Positions 1 through 9,544 are shown, numbered from the stretch's first letter. The stretch: 64,000 nucleotides of DNA from Mesorhizobium sp. AR07 (GCF_024746815.1 NZ_CP080525.1:124001-188000), one strand, 5' to 3'. Translations and numbers: made by a program. The notes: generated by a model from the sequence alone, not told the origin.

Positions 1-20
1 GGCGGACCTTTTATCCGCTT

Positions 21-57
21 GGCCGGCGCTTCCTCCTCCTCCCAAGCGGCGCCGGCC
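21..57. terminator. possible terminator hairpin of an upstream gene
   Basis: Perfect 9-bp arms GGCCGGCGC and GCGCCGGCC enclose a 19-nt loop and are followed by a short pyrimidine run. No gene is visible before it in the window, so its owner is unknown. The T-tract is weak, so it may be only a structured intergenic sequence. Confidence 0.3.
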
Positions 58-185
58 TTCTTCCCCAACAGCCACCTTTGTCGATGCTAAATTAGCGAAA
101 GTTAAATTTAGAGCGTTTGCGCTTGCCGGAAATTAGTGTCTTTCGGTCATGAGTCCGGCATGCCTTTTGGGGTGCGGGAAGACCG

Positions 186-398
186 ATGCGCGGGCGTGGA
201 TGGATCAAGGCGTTGCGTCAGGACGAGGCCCGGCAGGTGCGTGCGCGCATCGCCGAACTGGAGCGCGACCTGATGGCGACTTCCCCCCAGGGGCGCCACA
301 GGCGGTACGATGCAGGACACGAACTGCGCAATGCCAAGTTCCACTTGGAGCGTCTTGAGGAATGCATAGCCGAAATACCCGAAAAAGGTGAGCGTTAG
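186..398 (+). CDS. small hypothetical protein (70 aa)
   Basis: A 70-residue, highly charged and probably helical protein. Its middle part (ARIAELERDL, then ELRNAKFHLERLEECIAEI) has heptad-like spacing that could form a short coiled coil. A GGGAAG-like ribosome site lies just before the ATG. I recognise no family. It stands alone, upstream of another small gene in the same direction, and overlapping frames on both strands are less protein-like. It has no signal peptide or membrane segment. It is a plausible small cytosolic protein, but the coding call rests on composition and a ribosome site only. Confidence 0.45.
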   Translation: MRGRGWIKALRQDEARQVRARIAELERDLMATSPQGRHRRYDAGHELRNAKFHLERLEECIAEIPEKGER

Positions 399-438
399 CG
401 GGAGCCATCGCCGCCGCGCAATCTGGCCAGCAGGCAAC

Positions 439-464
439 GGAACCAAATGCCGTCTCCTCGGGTT
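439..464 (+). promoter_or_regulatory. possible EcfG-type (general stress) promoter
   Basis: GGAAC at 439-443 is followed after 17 bp by GGTT at 461-464. The alphaproteobacterial EcfG/RpoE2 consensus is GGAAC, 16-17 bp, CGTT, so one -10 base deviates. Transcription would begin about 20 nt before the ATG at 492, which also argues against an in-frame start at 447. Confidence 0.4.
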
Positions 465-491
465 GGTCCTGCTCCAATGGAGGATTGCACC

Positions 492-665
492 ATGATCCGT
501 CTGCTTGTCGCTGGCGCTTTGGCCTATGTCACCTATCGCATCACCAGGAAGCTGGTCGAGGACGTGCCCGATACAATCGACCCGCTGCTGGTGCCGCCGT
601 CGCAATATGATCGTGAGGCCTTGCGTCGGCAGTCAGTGGCGATGGGGATCGACCCGCAGCGTTAG
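492..665 (+). CDS. small membrane-associated hypothetical protein (57 aa)
   Basis: A 57-residue protein beginning MIRLLVAGALAYVTYRITRK, a short hydrophobic stretch followed by basic residues, so it is likely anchored in the inner membrane by its N-terminus with a cytosolic polar tail (IDPLLVPPSQYD). The start at 492 is chosen because GGAGG lies about 10 nt upstream and a candidate EcfG promoter sits at 439-464; a longer frame from 447 would start inside that promoter. Family unknown to me. The promoter, if real, would place it in the general stress response. Confidence 0.6.
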   Translation: MIRLLVAGALAYVTYRITRKLVEDVPDTIDPLLVPPSQYDREALRRQSVAMGIDPQR

Positions 666-732
666 GGTGGTCGTTCACAATACATCCTCGCATCGACGTT
701 GCGAACAAAGCGGAAACGATGCTTGATGGGCG

Positions 733-2826
733 ATGAACCTCGCCACCTCTGATTCGACCTTTCGGGAACCGACCGTCCTGCCTGCCTATCTCGCTCGGCT
801 GAACGACGCGCAACGTCAGGCCGTCGAGCATGGCGACGGCAAGATCGCGGGGCCACTGTTGGTCATTGCCGGCGCCGGCTCCGGCAAGACCAATACGCTG
901 GCGCACCGCGTTGCCCATCTGATCGTCAGGGGTGCCGACCCGCGCCGCATCCTGCTGATGACCTTTTCACGCCGCGCCGCGTCCGAAATGGCCAGGCGCG
1001 TCGAGCGCATCGCCGGCGAGGTGCTAGGCCGTGACGCCGCGGTGATTACCGATGCGCTGACCTGGGCCGGCACCTTTCACGGCGTCGGCGCCCGGCTTTT
1101 GCGCGACTATGCGCTGGAGATCGGCCTCGACCCGGCTTTCACCATCCACGACCGCGAGGATTCCGCCGACCTGATGAATCTGGTCCGGCACGAGCTGGGG
1201 TTCTCGAAGACGGAAGCGCGCTTTCCCACCAAGGGCACTTGCCTCGCTATCTATTCGCGTGCCGTCAATGCGCAGGCGCCACTCGGCGAAGTGCTGGGGT
1301 CCGCCTTTCCCTGGTGCGCCGGCTGGGCGGAGCAACTCAAGCAATTGTTCGCTGGATATGTCGAGGCCAAGCAGGCGCAGAACGTGCTCGATTACGATGA
1401 CCTGCTGCTCTACTGGGCGCAAATGGCAGCCGAGCCTGAGATAGCGGCGCATCTCGGTGGTCGTTTCGACCATGTGCTGGTCGATGAATACCAGGACACC
1501 AACCGTTTGCAGGCCTCGATTCTGATGGCGCTGAAACCCGACGGCGCAGGGCTGACGGTGGTCGGCGACGATGCGCAGTCGATCTATTCGTTCCGTGCCG
1601 CCGAGGTGCGCAACATCCTCGACTTCCCCAAACAGTTCGCGCAGGCCGCCGACGTGGTGATGCTGGAGCGCAATTACCGCTCGACCGAGACAATCCTGGC
1701 CGCCGCCAATGCGGTGATCGGCGAGGCCTCGGAGCGCTTTACGAAAACCCTGTGGTCGGAGCGCAAATCCGCCGACAAGCCGAAACTGGTAACCGTGCGC
1801 GACGAGGTCGAGCAGGCCAACTTCGTCTGCAACACCATTCTGGCCGAGCGCGAGGCCGGCACGGCGTTGAAATCGCAGGCGGTGCTGTTTCGCGCCTCGC
1901 ACCACAGCGGGCCGCTGGAAATTGAACTGACGCGGCGCAATATTCCCTTCGTCAAGTTCGGCGGCCTGAAGTTCCTCGATGCCGCTCACGTCAAGGATGT
2001 GCTGGCGGTGCTGCGCTTCGCCGAAAACCCGCGTGACCGCGTTGCCGGCTTCCGCGTGCTGCAACTGATGCCCGGCATCGGCCCTTCGGCCGCCGCGCAG
2101 ATCGTCGACACCATGACCACGGCGCTGGACGAGGCGATGGGGCTTGCCGGCTGGCGCCCGCCGCAGCGCGCCGCCGATGACTGGCCGGGCTTCGTCACGC
2201 TCTATTCCGGCCTGCGTTCGGGCGCCAGATGGCCGGCAGACCTCGAACAGATCAGGCTGTGGTACGAGCCGCATCTGGAGCGCATCCATGAGGACACGAT
2301 CTCACGCCGGGCCGACCTTTTGCAACTCGAACAGATCGGCTCGGGCTATGCCTCGCGCGAACGCTTCCTCACCGAACTGACGCTCGATCCGCCGGACGCG
2401 ACGAGCGACCAGGCCGGACCGCCGCATCGCGACGAGGATTATCTGATCCTGTCGACCATCCACTCGGCCAAGGGCCAGGAGTGGAAGAATGTCTTCGTGC
2501 TCAACACGGTTGACGGCTGTATCCCGGCCGATCTCGGCGTCGGCACCAAGGAGGACATCGAGGAGGAGCGCCGGCTGCTCTACGTGGCGATGACACGGGC
2601 CAAGGACAATCTCAACCTGGTCATGCCCCAACGCTTCTTCCCGCATGGCCAGGCGGCGCGCGGCGACCGCCATCTCTACGCCTCGCGCACCCGCTTCATC
2701 CCGGCCTCGATCCTCGCTGCGTTCCAGCAGGTTTCGTGGCCGAGCGCGCAAGCGGCACAGGGCAGGGCGGCCCGGCCCGAGGTGCGCGTCGACATCGGCG
2801 CGCGCATGCGCGGCATGTGGAAATAA
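733..2826 (+). CDS. UvrD/PcrA-type superfamily 1 ATP-dependent DNA helicase
   Basis: A 697-aa 3'-5' DNA helicase of superfamily 1, acting in DNA repair or replication restart. Visible motifs in order are a Q-motif region (LNDAQRQAV, about 23-31), Walker A AGAGSGKT (46-53), Walker [10 protein letters not shown] (about 250), motif [16 protein letters not shown] (about 277), motif [12 protein letters not shown] (about 577) and motif [15 protein letters not shown] (about 613). The length is close to UvrD (about 720) but the C-terminal tail is shorter, so it may be a second paralogue rather than the housekeeping UvrD of nucleotide-excision and mismatch repair. It is followed after 17 bp by dapB, probably co-transcribed. 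Confidence 0.95.
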   Translation: MNLATSDSTFREPTVLPAYLARLNDAQRQAVEHGDGKIAGPLLVIAGAGSGKTNTLAHRVAHLIVRGADPRRILLMTFSRRAASEMARRVERIAGEVLGRDAAVITDALTWAGTFHGVGARLLRDYALEIGLDPAFTIHDREDSADLMNLVRHELGFSKTEARFPTKGTCLAIYSRAVNAQAPLGEVLGSAFPWCAGWAEQLKQLFAGYVEAKQAQNVLDYDDLLLYWAQMAAEPEIAAHLGGRFDHVLVDEYQDTNRLQASILMALKPDGAGLTVVGDDAQSIYSFRAAEVRNILDFPKQFAQAADVVMLERNYRSTETILAAANAVIGEASERFTKTLWSERKSADKPKLVTVRDEVEQANFVCNTILAEREAGTALKSQAVLFRASHHSGPLEIELTRRNIPFVKFGGLKFLDAAHVKDVLAVLRFAENPRDRVAGFRVLQLMPGIGPSAAAQIVDTMTTALDEAMGLAGWRPPQRAADDWPGFVTLYSGLRSGARWPADLEQIRLWYEPHLERIHEDTISRRADLLQLEQIGSGYASRERFLTELTLDPPDATSDQAGPPHRDEDYLILSTIHSAKGQEWKNVFVLNTVDGCIPADLGVGTKEDIEEERRLLYVAMTRAKDNLNLVMPQRFFPHGQAARGDRHLYASRTRFIPASILAAFQQVSWPSAQAAQGRAARPEVRVDIGARMRGMWK

Positions 2827-2843
2827 TCACGGGGGATAGCACC

Positions 2844-3626
2844 TTGTCCCAACCGCCGATCAGGATCGCCATCGCCGGTGCGCTGGGCCGCATGGGCCGC
2901 CAGATGGCTGATACCGTGCAGGCCGACGCGCGGCTGGCGCTCGCCGCCCGCTTCCATCGGCCGGGCATTTTTGGCGAAGGGCTGGTGAGCCGCGACGAGG
3001 CACTTGCCGTGGCTGACGTGGTGATCGACTTCACCACACCGGCGGCCTCGGCTGATCTGGCAAGGTTTTGCGCCGACCGTAGCGGGCCGGCTCTGGTCGT
3101 CGGCTCGACAGGGTTCGATGCCGCCGAGTTGGCGACCATCGCCGATGCCGCGAAGAGCATCGCAATCGTGCGCTCCGGCAGCTTTTCACTTGGGCTCAAC
3201 ATGCTGGTCGGATTGGTCGAGCAGGCGGCGCGAGCGCTCGATCCCGACGACTGGGATGTCGAGATTGTCGAGGCGCATCATCGCCACAAGATCGATGCGC
3301 CGTCGGGGACGGCGCTGATGTTGGGGCAAGCCGCTGCCAGCGGGCGCGGCATCGAACTGGATACGGTCGCAAGGCGCGCCCGCGATGGTGTCACCGGCGC
3401 GCGGCCGGCAGGCGAGATCGGCTTTGCGGTGATGCGCGGCGGCAGCATCGTCGGCGAGCACAGCGTCAGCTTCTGCGCCGAGGGCGAGACCGTGACCTTG
3501 TCGCATTCGGCCGGCGACCGCATCATGTTCGCCCGTGGCGCCATCGCCGCGGCCCTCTGGGTGGCGGCGCGCCCGCCCGGCGAATATGACATGCGCGACG
3601 TGCTGGGACTGAGCGCCCAGGGATAG
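2844..3626 (+). CDS. dapB: 4-hydroxy-tetrahydrodipicolinate reductase
   Basis: Reduces 4-hydroxy-tetrahydrodipicolinate with NAD(P)H in the lysine/diaminopimelate pathway; cytosolic. The nucleotide-binding GxxGRMG loop is at about 12-18 and the family signature [13 protein letters not shown] lies near 144-156, with the catalytic histidine and lysine. The TTG start is chosen because GGGGGA lies just upstream and the product then has 260 residues, near the family's usual 270; longer in-frame starts overlap the helicase gene. It sits directly behind the helicase with no dap or argininosuccinate neighbours, so it may be a second copy in this genome. Function is secure; paralogue status is inference. 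Confidence 0.92.
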   Translation: MSQPPIRIAIAGALGRMGRQMADTVQADARLALAARFHRPGIFGEGLVSRDEALAVADVVIDFTTPAASADLARFCADRSGPALVVGSTGFDAAELATIADAAKSIAIVRSGSFSLGLNMLVGLVEQAARALDPDDWDVEIVEAHHRHKIDAPSGTALMLGQAAASGRGIELDTVARRARDGVTGARPAGEIGFAVMRGGSIVGEHSVSFCAEGETVTLSHSAGDRIMFARGAIAAALWVAARPPGEYDMRDVLGLSAQG

Positions 3627-3846
3627 CGACGAACTGTTGCCGGCTCTCGTTTTCGGCGGCTTGCTCTGTCATTCTCATGATCGGCCAGCATCGGGTTACC
3701 GATCCGTAAGGTTTGCTATGACTTTCAGGACGGCCTTGAAAGGTGGATGAAAGGTTGGTGTCATAAATGTGGGAGGCGCCCCATATTTGTCGCGAAAAAG
3801 CGATGGGAGAGAGAGGGGCGCGGAAAACGAACAAAGGGAAGAGGCC

Positions 3847-4860
3847 ATGTCGCTCGCGCGAATACTGCTTGATTCAGCCGCCACAACCGCACTCGTCGCC
3901 ACCATGGCATTGTCCGCGCCGTCCGCGCGCGCCGCCGACAAGGTTTCCATCATGGTCGGCGGCTATGAGAAACAGATCTATCTTCCCGCCAAGCTTACGG
4001 AAGCGCTCGGTTACTTCAAGGACGAGGGTCTCGATGTCGAACTGCTGAATGAACCGGCCGGCGTCGATGCCGAAAACGAAATGCTCGCCGGTGCCGTGCA
4101 AGGAGTTGTCGGCTTCTACGATCACTGCATCGATCTGCAGGCAAAAGGCAAGTTCGTCGAATCCATCGTCCAGTTCAGCCAGGCGCCGGGCGAGGTCGAG
4201 CTTGTTTCGACGAAACACCCCGAGATCAAATCACCCGCCGACTTCAAGGGCATGAGCCTGGGCGTGACCGGTCTAGGCTCATCGACGAATTTTCTTACGG
4301 AATATCTCGCCGTCAAGAACGGTTTGAAGCTCGGTGACTTCACCTCGGTTCCGGTCGGCGCCGGCACCACCTTCATTGCCGCCATGCAGCAGGACAAGAT
4401 CCAGGCAGGCATGACGACCGAGCCGACGATCACCCGACTGCTGAAGACCGGCGAAGCTTCCGTTCTCATCGACATGCGCACAATGGAAGGCACCAAGGCT
4501 GCTCTCGGCGGCACCTACCCGGCCGCCTCCCTCTATATGCAGACCGATTGGGTCGAAGCGCACAAGGACATCGTGCAGAAGTTGGCCAATGCCTTCGTCA
4601 AGACACAGAAGTTCATCAACACGCATAGCGGCGCCGAGATCGCCGACAAGATGCCGAAGGACTATTATGTCGGCGACAAGGAAGGCTACGTGAAAGCCCT
4701 TGATGCCGGCAAGGCTATGTTCACCCCCGACGGGATCATGCCTCAAGGCGGGCCGGAGACGGTGCTGACGGTTCTTTCAGCCTTCAAGAAGGAACTGCAG
4801 GGCAAGCAGATCGACCTCTCCAAGACTTACACCTCGGAATTCGTCAAGAACGCCAAGTAG
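3847..4860 (+). CDS. ABC transporter periplasmic substrate-binding protein, NitT/TauT (NMT1/THI5-like) type
   Basis: The binding protein of the following ATPase and permease. Residues 1-29 form a signal peptide ending SARA|ADK. The mature part has the NMT1/SsuA-like fold typical of nitrate, taurine/sulfonate and thiamine-precursor uptake (IYLPAKLTEALGYFKDEGLDVELL near the N-terminus). The start at 3847 has GGGAAGAGG upstream. Residues 281-305 carry a lysine-rich segment typical of the family's C-terminal lobe. The substrate cannot be told from sequence: no sulfonate, nitrate or pyrimidine catabolic gene is adjacent. A 106-bp gap separates it from the ATPase gene, and all three genes share a strand. 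Confidence 0.92.
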   Translation: MSLARILLDSAATTALVATMALSAPSARAADKVSIMVGGYEKQIYLPAKLTEALGYFKDEGLDVELLNEPAGVDAENEMLAGAVQGVVGFYDHCIDLQAKGKFVESIVQFSQAPGEVELVSTKHPEIKSPADFKGMSLGVTGLGSSTNFLTEYLAVKNGLKLGDFTSVPVGAGTTFIAAMQQDKIQAGMTTEPTITRLLKTGEASVLIDMRTMEGTKAALGGTYPAASLYMQTDWVEAHKDIVQKLANAFVKTQKFINTHSGAEIADKMPKDYYVGDKEGYVKALDAGKAMFTPDGIMPQGGPETVLTVLSAFKKELQGKQIDLSKTYTSEFVKNAK

Positions 4861-4966
4861 CGGACCACGCCGGCGCGATGCGCGATATCGCGCCGGCAGC
4901 CATCGGTTTTCCACGTCCGTCGGCTCTGGCCGACGGCGGGCGTCCGCTCGAACCCGGAGTTCCATC

Positions 4967-5776
4967 ATGACCCATGAAAAGACCACACCAGCCATTGAAC
5001 TGATCAATGTCAGCCGGCGGTTCCTCTCGCCCACCGGCAAATCGCTGACGGCACTGCGCGATTTCACCATGACCGTCGAGCGCGGCGAATTCGTCGCCGT
5101 TGTCGGTCCGACCGGTTGCGGAAAATCCACGACCCTCAACCTTGTCACGGGGCTGGCAAGCCCAAGCGCCGGCGAGGTTCGTGTCATGGGCGCGCCTGTC
5201 AAGGGAATAGACCCGCGCATCGGTTTTGTTTTCCAAAGTGATGCCCTGTTTCCCTGGCGAACCGTGATCGAGAACGTTATGGCCGGCCCGCTCTTTCGCG
5301 GCAGGGCGAAGTCGGACGCCACCGCCGCGGCACGCGACTGGCTTGCCCGGGTCGGCTTGTCGCGTTTCGAGCAACACTATCCACATCAGCTCTCCGGCGG
5401 CATGCGCAAACGTGTGGCGCTGGCCCAGACCTTCATAAACGGCCCGGAGATCCTTCTCATGGACGAGCCGTTTTCGGCGCTTGACGTACAGACACGCGTC
5501 CTGATGCACGAGGAACTGCTGCGCCTGTGGTCCGAGGCAAAGGCTTCGGTGGTCTTCGTTACGCATGATCTTGAGGAGGCGATTGCGCTTGCCGACAAGG
5601 TCTATGTCCTGACCGCCGGGCCGGCCACCGTAAAGTCGGTCTACACCATCGATCTGCCGCGCCCGCGCGTGGTCGCCGATATCCGCTACGAGCAGAGCTT
5701 CATCAATTACTCGCGCACGATCTGGGCCGACCTCAAGGAAGAGGTCGAAACCAGCTACGCGCGCGCCGCGGCCTGA
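4967..5776 (+). CDS. ABC transporter ATP-binding protein, NitT/TauT type
   Basis: A 269-aa cytosolic ATPase energising the adjacent permease. Walker A GPTGCGKST is at 47-55, the signature LSGGMRKRVALAQ near 141, and Walker B LLMDEPFSALD near 163, followed by the H-loop histidine (FVTHDLEEA). The sequence FQSDALFPWRTVIENV after Walker A is typical of the SsuB/TauB/NrtD subfamily. It lies between the binding protein and the permease (12 bp before the permease ATG), as in a three-gene operon. Substrate unknown. Confidence 0.95.
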   Translation: MTHEKTTPAIELINVSRRFLSPTGKSLTALRDFTMTVERGEFVAVVGPTGCGKSTTLNLVTGLASPSAGEVRVMGAPVKGIDPRIGFVFQSDALFPWRTVIENVMAGPLFRGRAKSDATAAARDWLARVGLSRFEQHYPHQLSGGMRKRVALAQTFINGPEILLMDEPFSALDVQTRVLMHEELLRLWSEAKASVVFVTHDLEEAIALADKVYVLTAGPATVKSVYTIDLPRPRVVADIRYEQSFINYSRTIWADLKEEVETSYARAAA

Positions 5777-5787
5777 GGAGGAATGCC

Positions 5788-6666
5788 ATGACCGATGCTG
5801 CCATCGACATCAGCGCAGGAGCTTTCAGGCCGGGCACCTCCGATGCGGAAATCGAGGCGGCCGCCGCGAAGGCGGCACGGGATCGCCGCCGCACCGTGAT
5901 ATTCTGGCGGGTCGGCATTCTGGTCGCCTTTCTCGGCCTGTGGGAAATTGCCGCGCGTAAAGCCTGGATCGATCCGTTCTTCTACGCAATGCCGAGCGCG
6001 ATCGCGCAGCGGCTGTACGAATGGACGACAGAAGGAACGTCCGAGGGACCTCTGTGGTACCACCTCTATGTCACCATGGAGGAAGCGGTCATCGGCTTTG
6101 TGACCGGCTCGGTTGCCGGTATCATCATCGGCGTCGCGCTCGGCCGCAACCGGATGGCCGCCGATATCTTCTCCATCTACATCAAGGTGATCAATTCCAT
6201 TCCGCGCGTGGTCCTGGCGCCGATCTTCATCATGATCCTCGGTCTTGGCCTCGCTTCGAAAGTGGCTTTGGCCTTCGTGATGGTTTTCTTCGTCGTGTTC
6301 CACAATGCATTCCAGGGCGTCCGGGAAGCCGACCGGGCGATGATCGCCAACGCGCGCATCCTGGGTGCATCCAACTGGCAGTTGACCCGCTCGGTGATCG
6401 TCCCTTCGGCGATGAGCTGGATCTTCGCCAGCCTGCATGTCAGCTTCGGCTTTGCCATCATTGGCGCGATCGTCGGCGAGTTCGTCGGCTCGCGCTACGG
6501 CATTGGTCTGCTGATCAACATCGCCAAGGGATCCTTCGACGCCGCGGGCATGTATGCCGCGATCGTCATCGTCATGGTGGTGGCGCTCGGTGCCGAGTAT
6601 CTGATGACCCTGGTCGAGGATCGCCTGGCGAAATGGCGTCCGCAGCCACTGCATGAGACGCAATGA
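5788..6666 (+). CDS. ABC transporter permease, NitT/TauT (SsuC-like) type
   Basis: A 292-aa inner-membrane protein with about six transmembrane segments. The EAA loop that contacts the ATPase reads FQGVREADRAMIANARILGAS around 175-195. The N-terminal 45 residues are cytosolic and polar, then the first membrane segment begins (VIFWRVGILVAFLGLWEIA). It completes the binding-protein/ATPase/permease set begun at 3847 and follows the ATPase by 12 bp with GAGGAGG just before the ATG. One permease gene implies a homodimeric channel, as is usual for this subfamily. Confidence 0.93.
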   Translation: MTDAAIDISAGAFRPGTSDAEIEAAAAKAARDRRRTVIFWRVGILVAFLGLWEIAARKAWIDPFFYAMPSAIAQRLYEWTTEGTSEGPLWYHLYVTMEEAVIGFVTGSVAGIIIGVALGRNRMAADIFSIYIKVINSIPRVVLAPIFIMILGLGLASKVALAFVMVFFVVFHNAFQGVREADRAMIANARILGASNWQLTRSVIVPSAMSWIFASLHVSFGFAIIGAIVGEFVGSRYGIGLLINIAKGSFDAAGMYAAIVIVMVVALGAEYLMTLVEDRLAKWRPQPLHETQ

Positions 6667-6682
6667 GCGTTGACTGACGCCA

Positions 6683-6783
6683 AAGCGCGTCGCGTTGAAC
6701 GGATTCAGGCGACGCGCTTAGTCTTTATTTTTATGCATGTCGTTGCCCCAAAGCCAGGGCCACTTTTTGGGCGACATGCATTA
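6683..6783. repeat. REP-like double palindrome of rhizobial type
   Basis: Two inverted repeats follow each other: AAGCGCGTCGC (6683-6693) with GCGACGCGCTT (6709-6719), then ATGCATGTCG (6733-6742) with CGACATGCAT (6772-6781), enclosing CCCAAA/TTTTGGG. I know this CATGTCG...TTTGGGCGACATGCA pattern as a frequent intergenic repeat in Rhizobiales genomes. It separates two convergent genes and could act as a bidirectional terminator; its right edge contains the histidine kinase stop codon. Confidence 0.6.
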
Positions 6784-8130
6784 GCTGCTCGCCAGCGGCA
6801 GCCGCACTTCAACCACCAGACCGCCGGCCGCGCCATCCCCGAGGGTGACGCGGCCGCCGGCATTTTCGACGACCTCGCGCACGATGGCGAGGCCAAGCCC
6901 GCTGCCTTCCTCGGTCGATCCGGCAATGCGGTAGAAGCGCTCGAACACGTGGTCGCGCTCGTCCACTGGAATGCCAGGCCCGTCGTCGGCGACCGTCAGC
7001 ACGGCCTCGCCGTCGACGGCCGCCAGCTTCACCGTGACGCTGCCGCCGGCTGCCGAATAGCGCAGCGCGTTGTCGACAAGGTTGACGATCATTTCGCGCA
7101 GCATGGTGCCGTCGCCAATGACCGGCACGGGTCCGGCCTCCTCGAGGCCGAGATCGATGTTGCGACCGATTGCTGTCGGCGCATGCGTTTCCAGCACATG
7201 GCGGGCGGCTTCGGTCAGGTCGGCGCGCGGCCGCCGGCTGCCCGGCTCGGCGCGCGACAGCGTCAGAAGCTGCTCGGCCAGCCGCGCCAGTCTGCCGGCA
7301 CTTGCCTGCAGCGCCACCAGGGCTTCCTGGCGCGCCTCGGCGGCACTTTCGCGAAGCGCGTAGCTCGCCTGTGTCGACAACAGCGCCAGTGGTGTGCGCA
7401 ACTGGTGCGCCGCATTGGCGATGAACCGGCGTTGGGCCGCCATCTGCGCCCGCACGCGCTCCATATAGGCGTTCAGTGCATCGATCAGCGGCCGGATTTC
7501 GCTTTGCGCGCCTGGCACTTCGACCGGGTCGAGGTCGCTGCGGCTTGGCGAGCGCACGACATCGCGCAACCGGATCAACGGCGCAAGGCCTCGATGCAGA
7601 CCCAGCAGAACGAACAAGCCGGCAATCGCCACCAGCGCCAGCTGCTGGGCAAAGGCGCCGAACCAGAGGCGCCGCACCATGGTATCGTGTCCGGCAAGTG
7701 TCACGCCAACGGTAACGGTGATCGGCGAATCGTCGCCGGCGCCGACCACCGTGTGGCTGAACGTAAGCAACCGCAGCCGGTGGTCGCGATAGGTCGCCTC
7801 TGTGTTGGCGGACTTCGGTGCCTCCGGCAAATCAGGATAGCCGGTCAGCAGCCGCCCCGCAGCAGTCTTGACATGGTAGTAGACACTGTCGCGGTCGCCG
7901 GTGTCGAACAGCTCGAGCGCCGCCGGCGGTATCGTGGCGTCGAGCACGCCGTCGGACATGGCAACACGTTCCGCGATAGCGCGCGCCGAGCCCATCAGCA
8001 TGCGATCGGTGACCAGATCCGCGGTTACCAGCGCGTTGCGGTGGCTGGTCCACAGATTGATGGTGGCGAGCCCGACGAGCGGCAGCACCACCCAGGCCAG
8101 AAGCTGCAGGCGGAGACTGTTAATCCTCAT
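6781..8130 (-). CDS. two-component sensor histidine kinase (TctE/QseC-like)
   Basis: A 449-aa inner-membrane sensor kinase. Transmembrane segments are near 8-26 and 161-179, flanking a periplasmic sensor of about 130 residues like the 2CSK_N domain of TctE. A short HAMP-like linker follows, then the H-box RFIANAAHQLRTPLA with phospho-acceptor His242, the N-box LVDNALRYS, and the G-box DDGPGIP. The start is placed at MRINSLRLQ (8130), overlapping the response regulator's end by 11 bp; longer frames have no signal-like N-terminus. It pairs with the regulator at 8120-8788. TctE relatives sense tricarboxylates, but no tctCBA transporter lies here, so the ligand is unknown. Confidence 0.93.
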   Translation of the reverse strand: MRINSLRLQLLAWVVLPLVGLATINLWTSHRNALVTADLVTDRMLMGSARAIAERVAMSDGVLDATIPPAALELFDTGDRDSVYYHVKTAAGRLLTGYPDLPEAPKSANTEATYRDHRLRLLTFSHTVVGAGDDSPITVTVGVTLAGHDTMVRRLWFGAFAQQLALVAIAGLFVLLGLHRGLAPLIRLRDVVRSPSRSDLDPVEVPGAQSEIRPLIDALNAYMERVRAQMAAQRRFIANAAHQLRTPLALLSTQASYALRESAAEARQEALVALQASAGRLARLAEQLLTLSRAEPGSRRPRADLTEAARHVLETHAPTAIGRNIDLGLEEAGPVPVIGDGTMLREMIVNLVDNALRYSAAGGSVTVKLAAVDGEAVLTVADDGPGIPVDERDHVFERFYRIAGSTEEGSGLGLAIVREVVENAGGRVTLGDGAAGGLVVEVRLPLASS

Positions 8131-8788
8131 GGCGCAGCAGATAGCCGAGGCCGCGCAAGGTGACGATACGGACGCGTGTCCCTTCGAGCTTCTTGCGCAC
8201 ACGATGCACATAGATCTCGATGGCGCTGGGGTCGGCATCGGTCTCGAAATCGTAGATCGCCGCCGACAGTGCCGCCTTGCTCACCGTGCGGCCGGCCTTG
8301 ACCATCAATTGTTCAAGCACCGCGTGTTCGCGCGGTGTCAGCGCCAGCGTTTCACCGGCCAGCGAGAACAGCCGCGTGTTGGTGTCGAACATGAGATCGC
8401 CGCACGTGACGACAGGCGCGGTGCGGTCATTGGCGCGGCGCAGCTGCACACGGATGCGTGCTTCGAGTTCCTCGATCTGGAACGGCTTGGCCAGATAGTC
8501 GTCGGCGCCTTCATTGAGGCCCTTGACCCGGCCGTCGAGGCTGGCATTGGCGGTCAGCACGATCACCGGCACCCGGTTGCCGCGCGCGCGCAGCATGCGC
8601 AGCACTTCCAAGCCCCCCATGCGTGGCAATGCCAGGTCGAGGATGACAAGCGCGTGGTCGCCAGCGGCCAGCGCATGCTCGACATCCTCGCCGTCATGGA
8701 CGATATCGACGACATAGTTCGCCTGACGCAGGGTCTTGCCCAGCCAGTCGGCCAGTTCGCGATTGTCTTCGACGAGCAGCAGCCGCAT
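8120..8788 (-). CDS. OmpR-family response regulator (TctD/QseB-like)
   Basis: A 222-aa DNA-binding response regulator. The receiver domain has the acidic pair ED (7-8), phospho-acceptor Asp51 (VILDLALPRMGG), the conserved Thr/Ala region and Lys near 101 (DDYLAKPF). The C-terminal winged helix (about 125-218) ends in TRVRIVTLRGLGYLL, typical of OmpR/PhoB members. The start at MRLLLVEDN (8788) gives the canonical N-terminus. It is first in a minus-strand operon with the sensor kinase, their ends overlapping. Target genes are unknown; the nearest divergent genes are the DUF680 peptides. Confidence 0.95.
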   Translation of the reverse strand: MRLLLVEDNRELADWLGKTLRQANYVVDIVHDGEDVEHALAAGDHALVILDLALPRMGGLEVLRMLRARGNRVPVIVLTANASLDGRVKGLNEGADDYLAKPFQIEELEARIRVQLRRANDRTAPVVTCGDLMFDTNTRLFSLAGETLALTPREHAVLEQLMVKAGRTVSKAALSAAIYDFETDADPSAIEIYVHRVRKKLEGTRVRIVTLRGLGYLLRHED

Positions 8789-9337
8789 TTCTATCGCCGT
8801 CCTGGAAAGCAGGTCACGCGGAATTCCGTCTGTTCTTCGACCGGCACAGCGAGGTCGCGTCCGATTGATGATCGTGCACAAGCGATAATATCGATCCATC
8901 GGCAAGGCAAATGCGCGGCCGACCTGTCCCAGGCAAAAACAGAGCCGGCTTGTCATCCGGCTGACGTTAGGCCCTCACAATTCGACCCCGTTCGACACTC
9001 GGAAAAGAGTTGTGGCTCCTGTAAATCCAGGCAAATCGAACCGACCGGTTCGTTTTCTGTTGACGGACCGTGCAGCACGTGGTGAACGCCGGCTCAGCGA
9101 ATAGCCGGGTCGTTCGGCGAGGGACATCTGCTAACCATCTGATATCGAGTAAGAAAATTGTGACCGCCGAAGCCGTTAGCCGGATTTCAAGGCCTGGATT
9201 CGGGTCGCGACGGAACATCTTCGTGATTGGAATCCGCAGCAAGGCAAACCCATTTCGGGGTGGTCCGAGCGACGCGAAATTCCTCCCAAGGGCACGCCAC
9301 TAGACGGACAGGACAAAGACATACTGGAGTAAATAAA
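8789..9337. other. 549-bp intergenic stretch between divergent genes
   Basis: This holds the promoters of the response-regulator operon (minus strand) and the first DUF680 gene (plus strand). A small palindrome CGAACC-GACC-GGTTCG lies near 9038-9053, a possible operator. Frames on both strands are short, arginine-rich and unconvincing. I see no RNA gene or repeat. Confidence 0.5.
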
Positions 9338-9544
9338 ATGACCAAGATCGCTCTTACCGCCGCCGCCATCCTCATCGCCACGGGCACTGCTTTTGCCGGC
9401 AGCGACAATTATGGCTCGGCCAACGCCAATCAGCCCGCCGCTACTGTCGACAACTCGTTCACGGCCTCGATCCAGAAGTCGAACTCGACCGTCGAGAAGC
9501 CGATCACGCAGGGCAGCGACCGCAACCTGTTCGGCAACCGCTAA
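9338..9544 (+). CDS. DUF680 family secreted small protein, copy 1
   Basis: A 68-aa protein with a signal peptide (MTKIALTAAAILIATGTAFAG, cleavage after about 20) and a mature peptide starting GSDNYGSAN. The signal peptide plus SD(N/H)YGS motif is the hallmark of DUF680, known mainly from Mesorhizobium and of unknown function; presumably periplasmic or secreted. It is the first of three tandem paralogues (9338, 9595, 10048). The ribosome site GGAGTAAATA is nearly identical to that of copy 2, so leader and gene were duplicated together. Its C-terminus (SDRNLFGNR) differs from the GQGIWG(R/N) ending of the other two. Confidence 0.8.
   Translation: MTKIALTAAAILIATGTAFAGSDNYGSANANQPAATVDNSFTASIQKSNSTVEKPITQGSDRNLFGNR

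Noticed and set aside
6670-8163. Long plus-strand frame over the histidine kinase
   Set aside because: It is antisense to a gene with full kinase motifs and has the Arg/His/Gln-rich composition of a shadow frame.
8967-9242. 91-codon minus-strand frame in the intergenic region before the DUF680 genes
   Set aside because: No ribosome site, no family-like segment, and biased toward Arg/Thr; likely non-coding.
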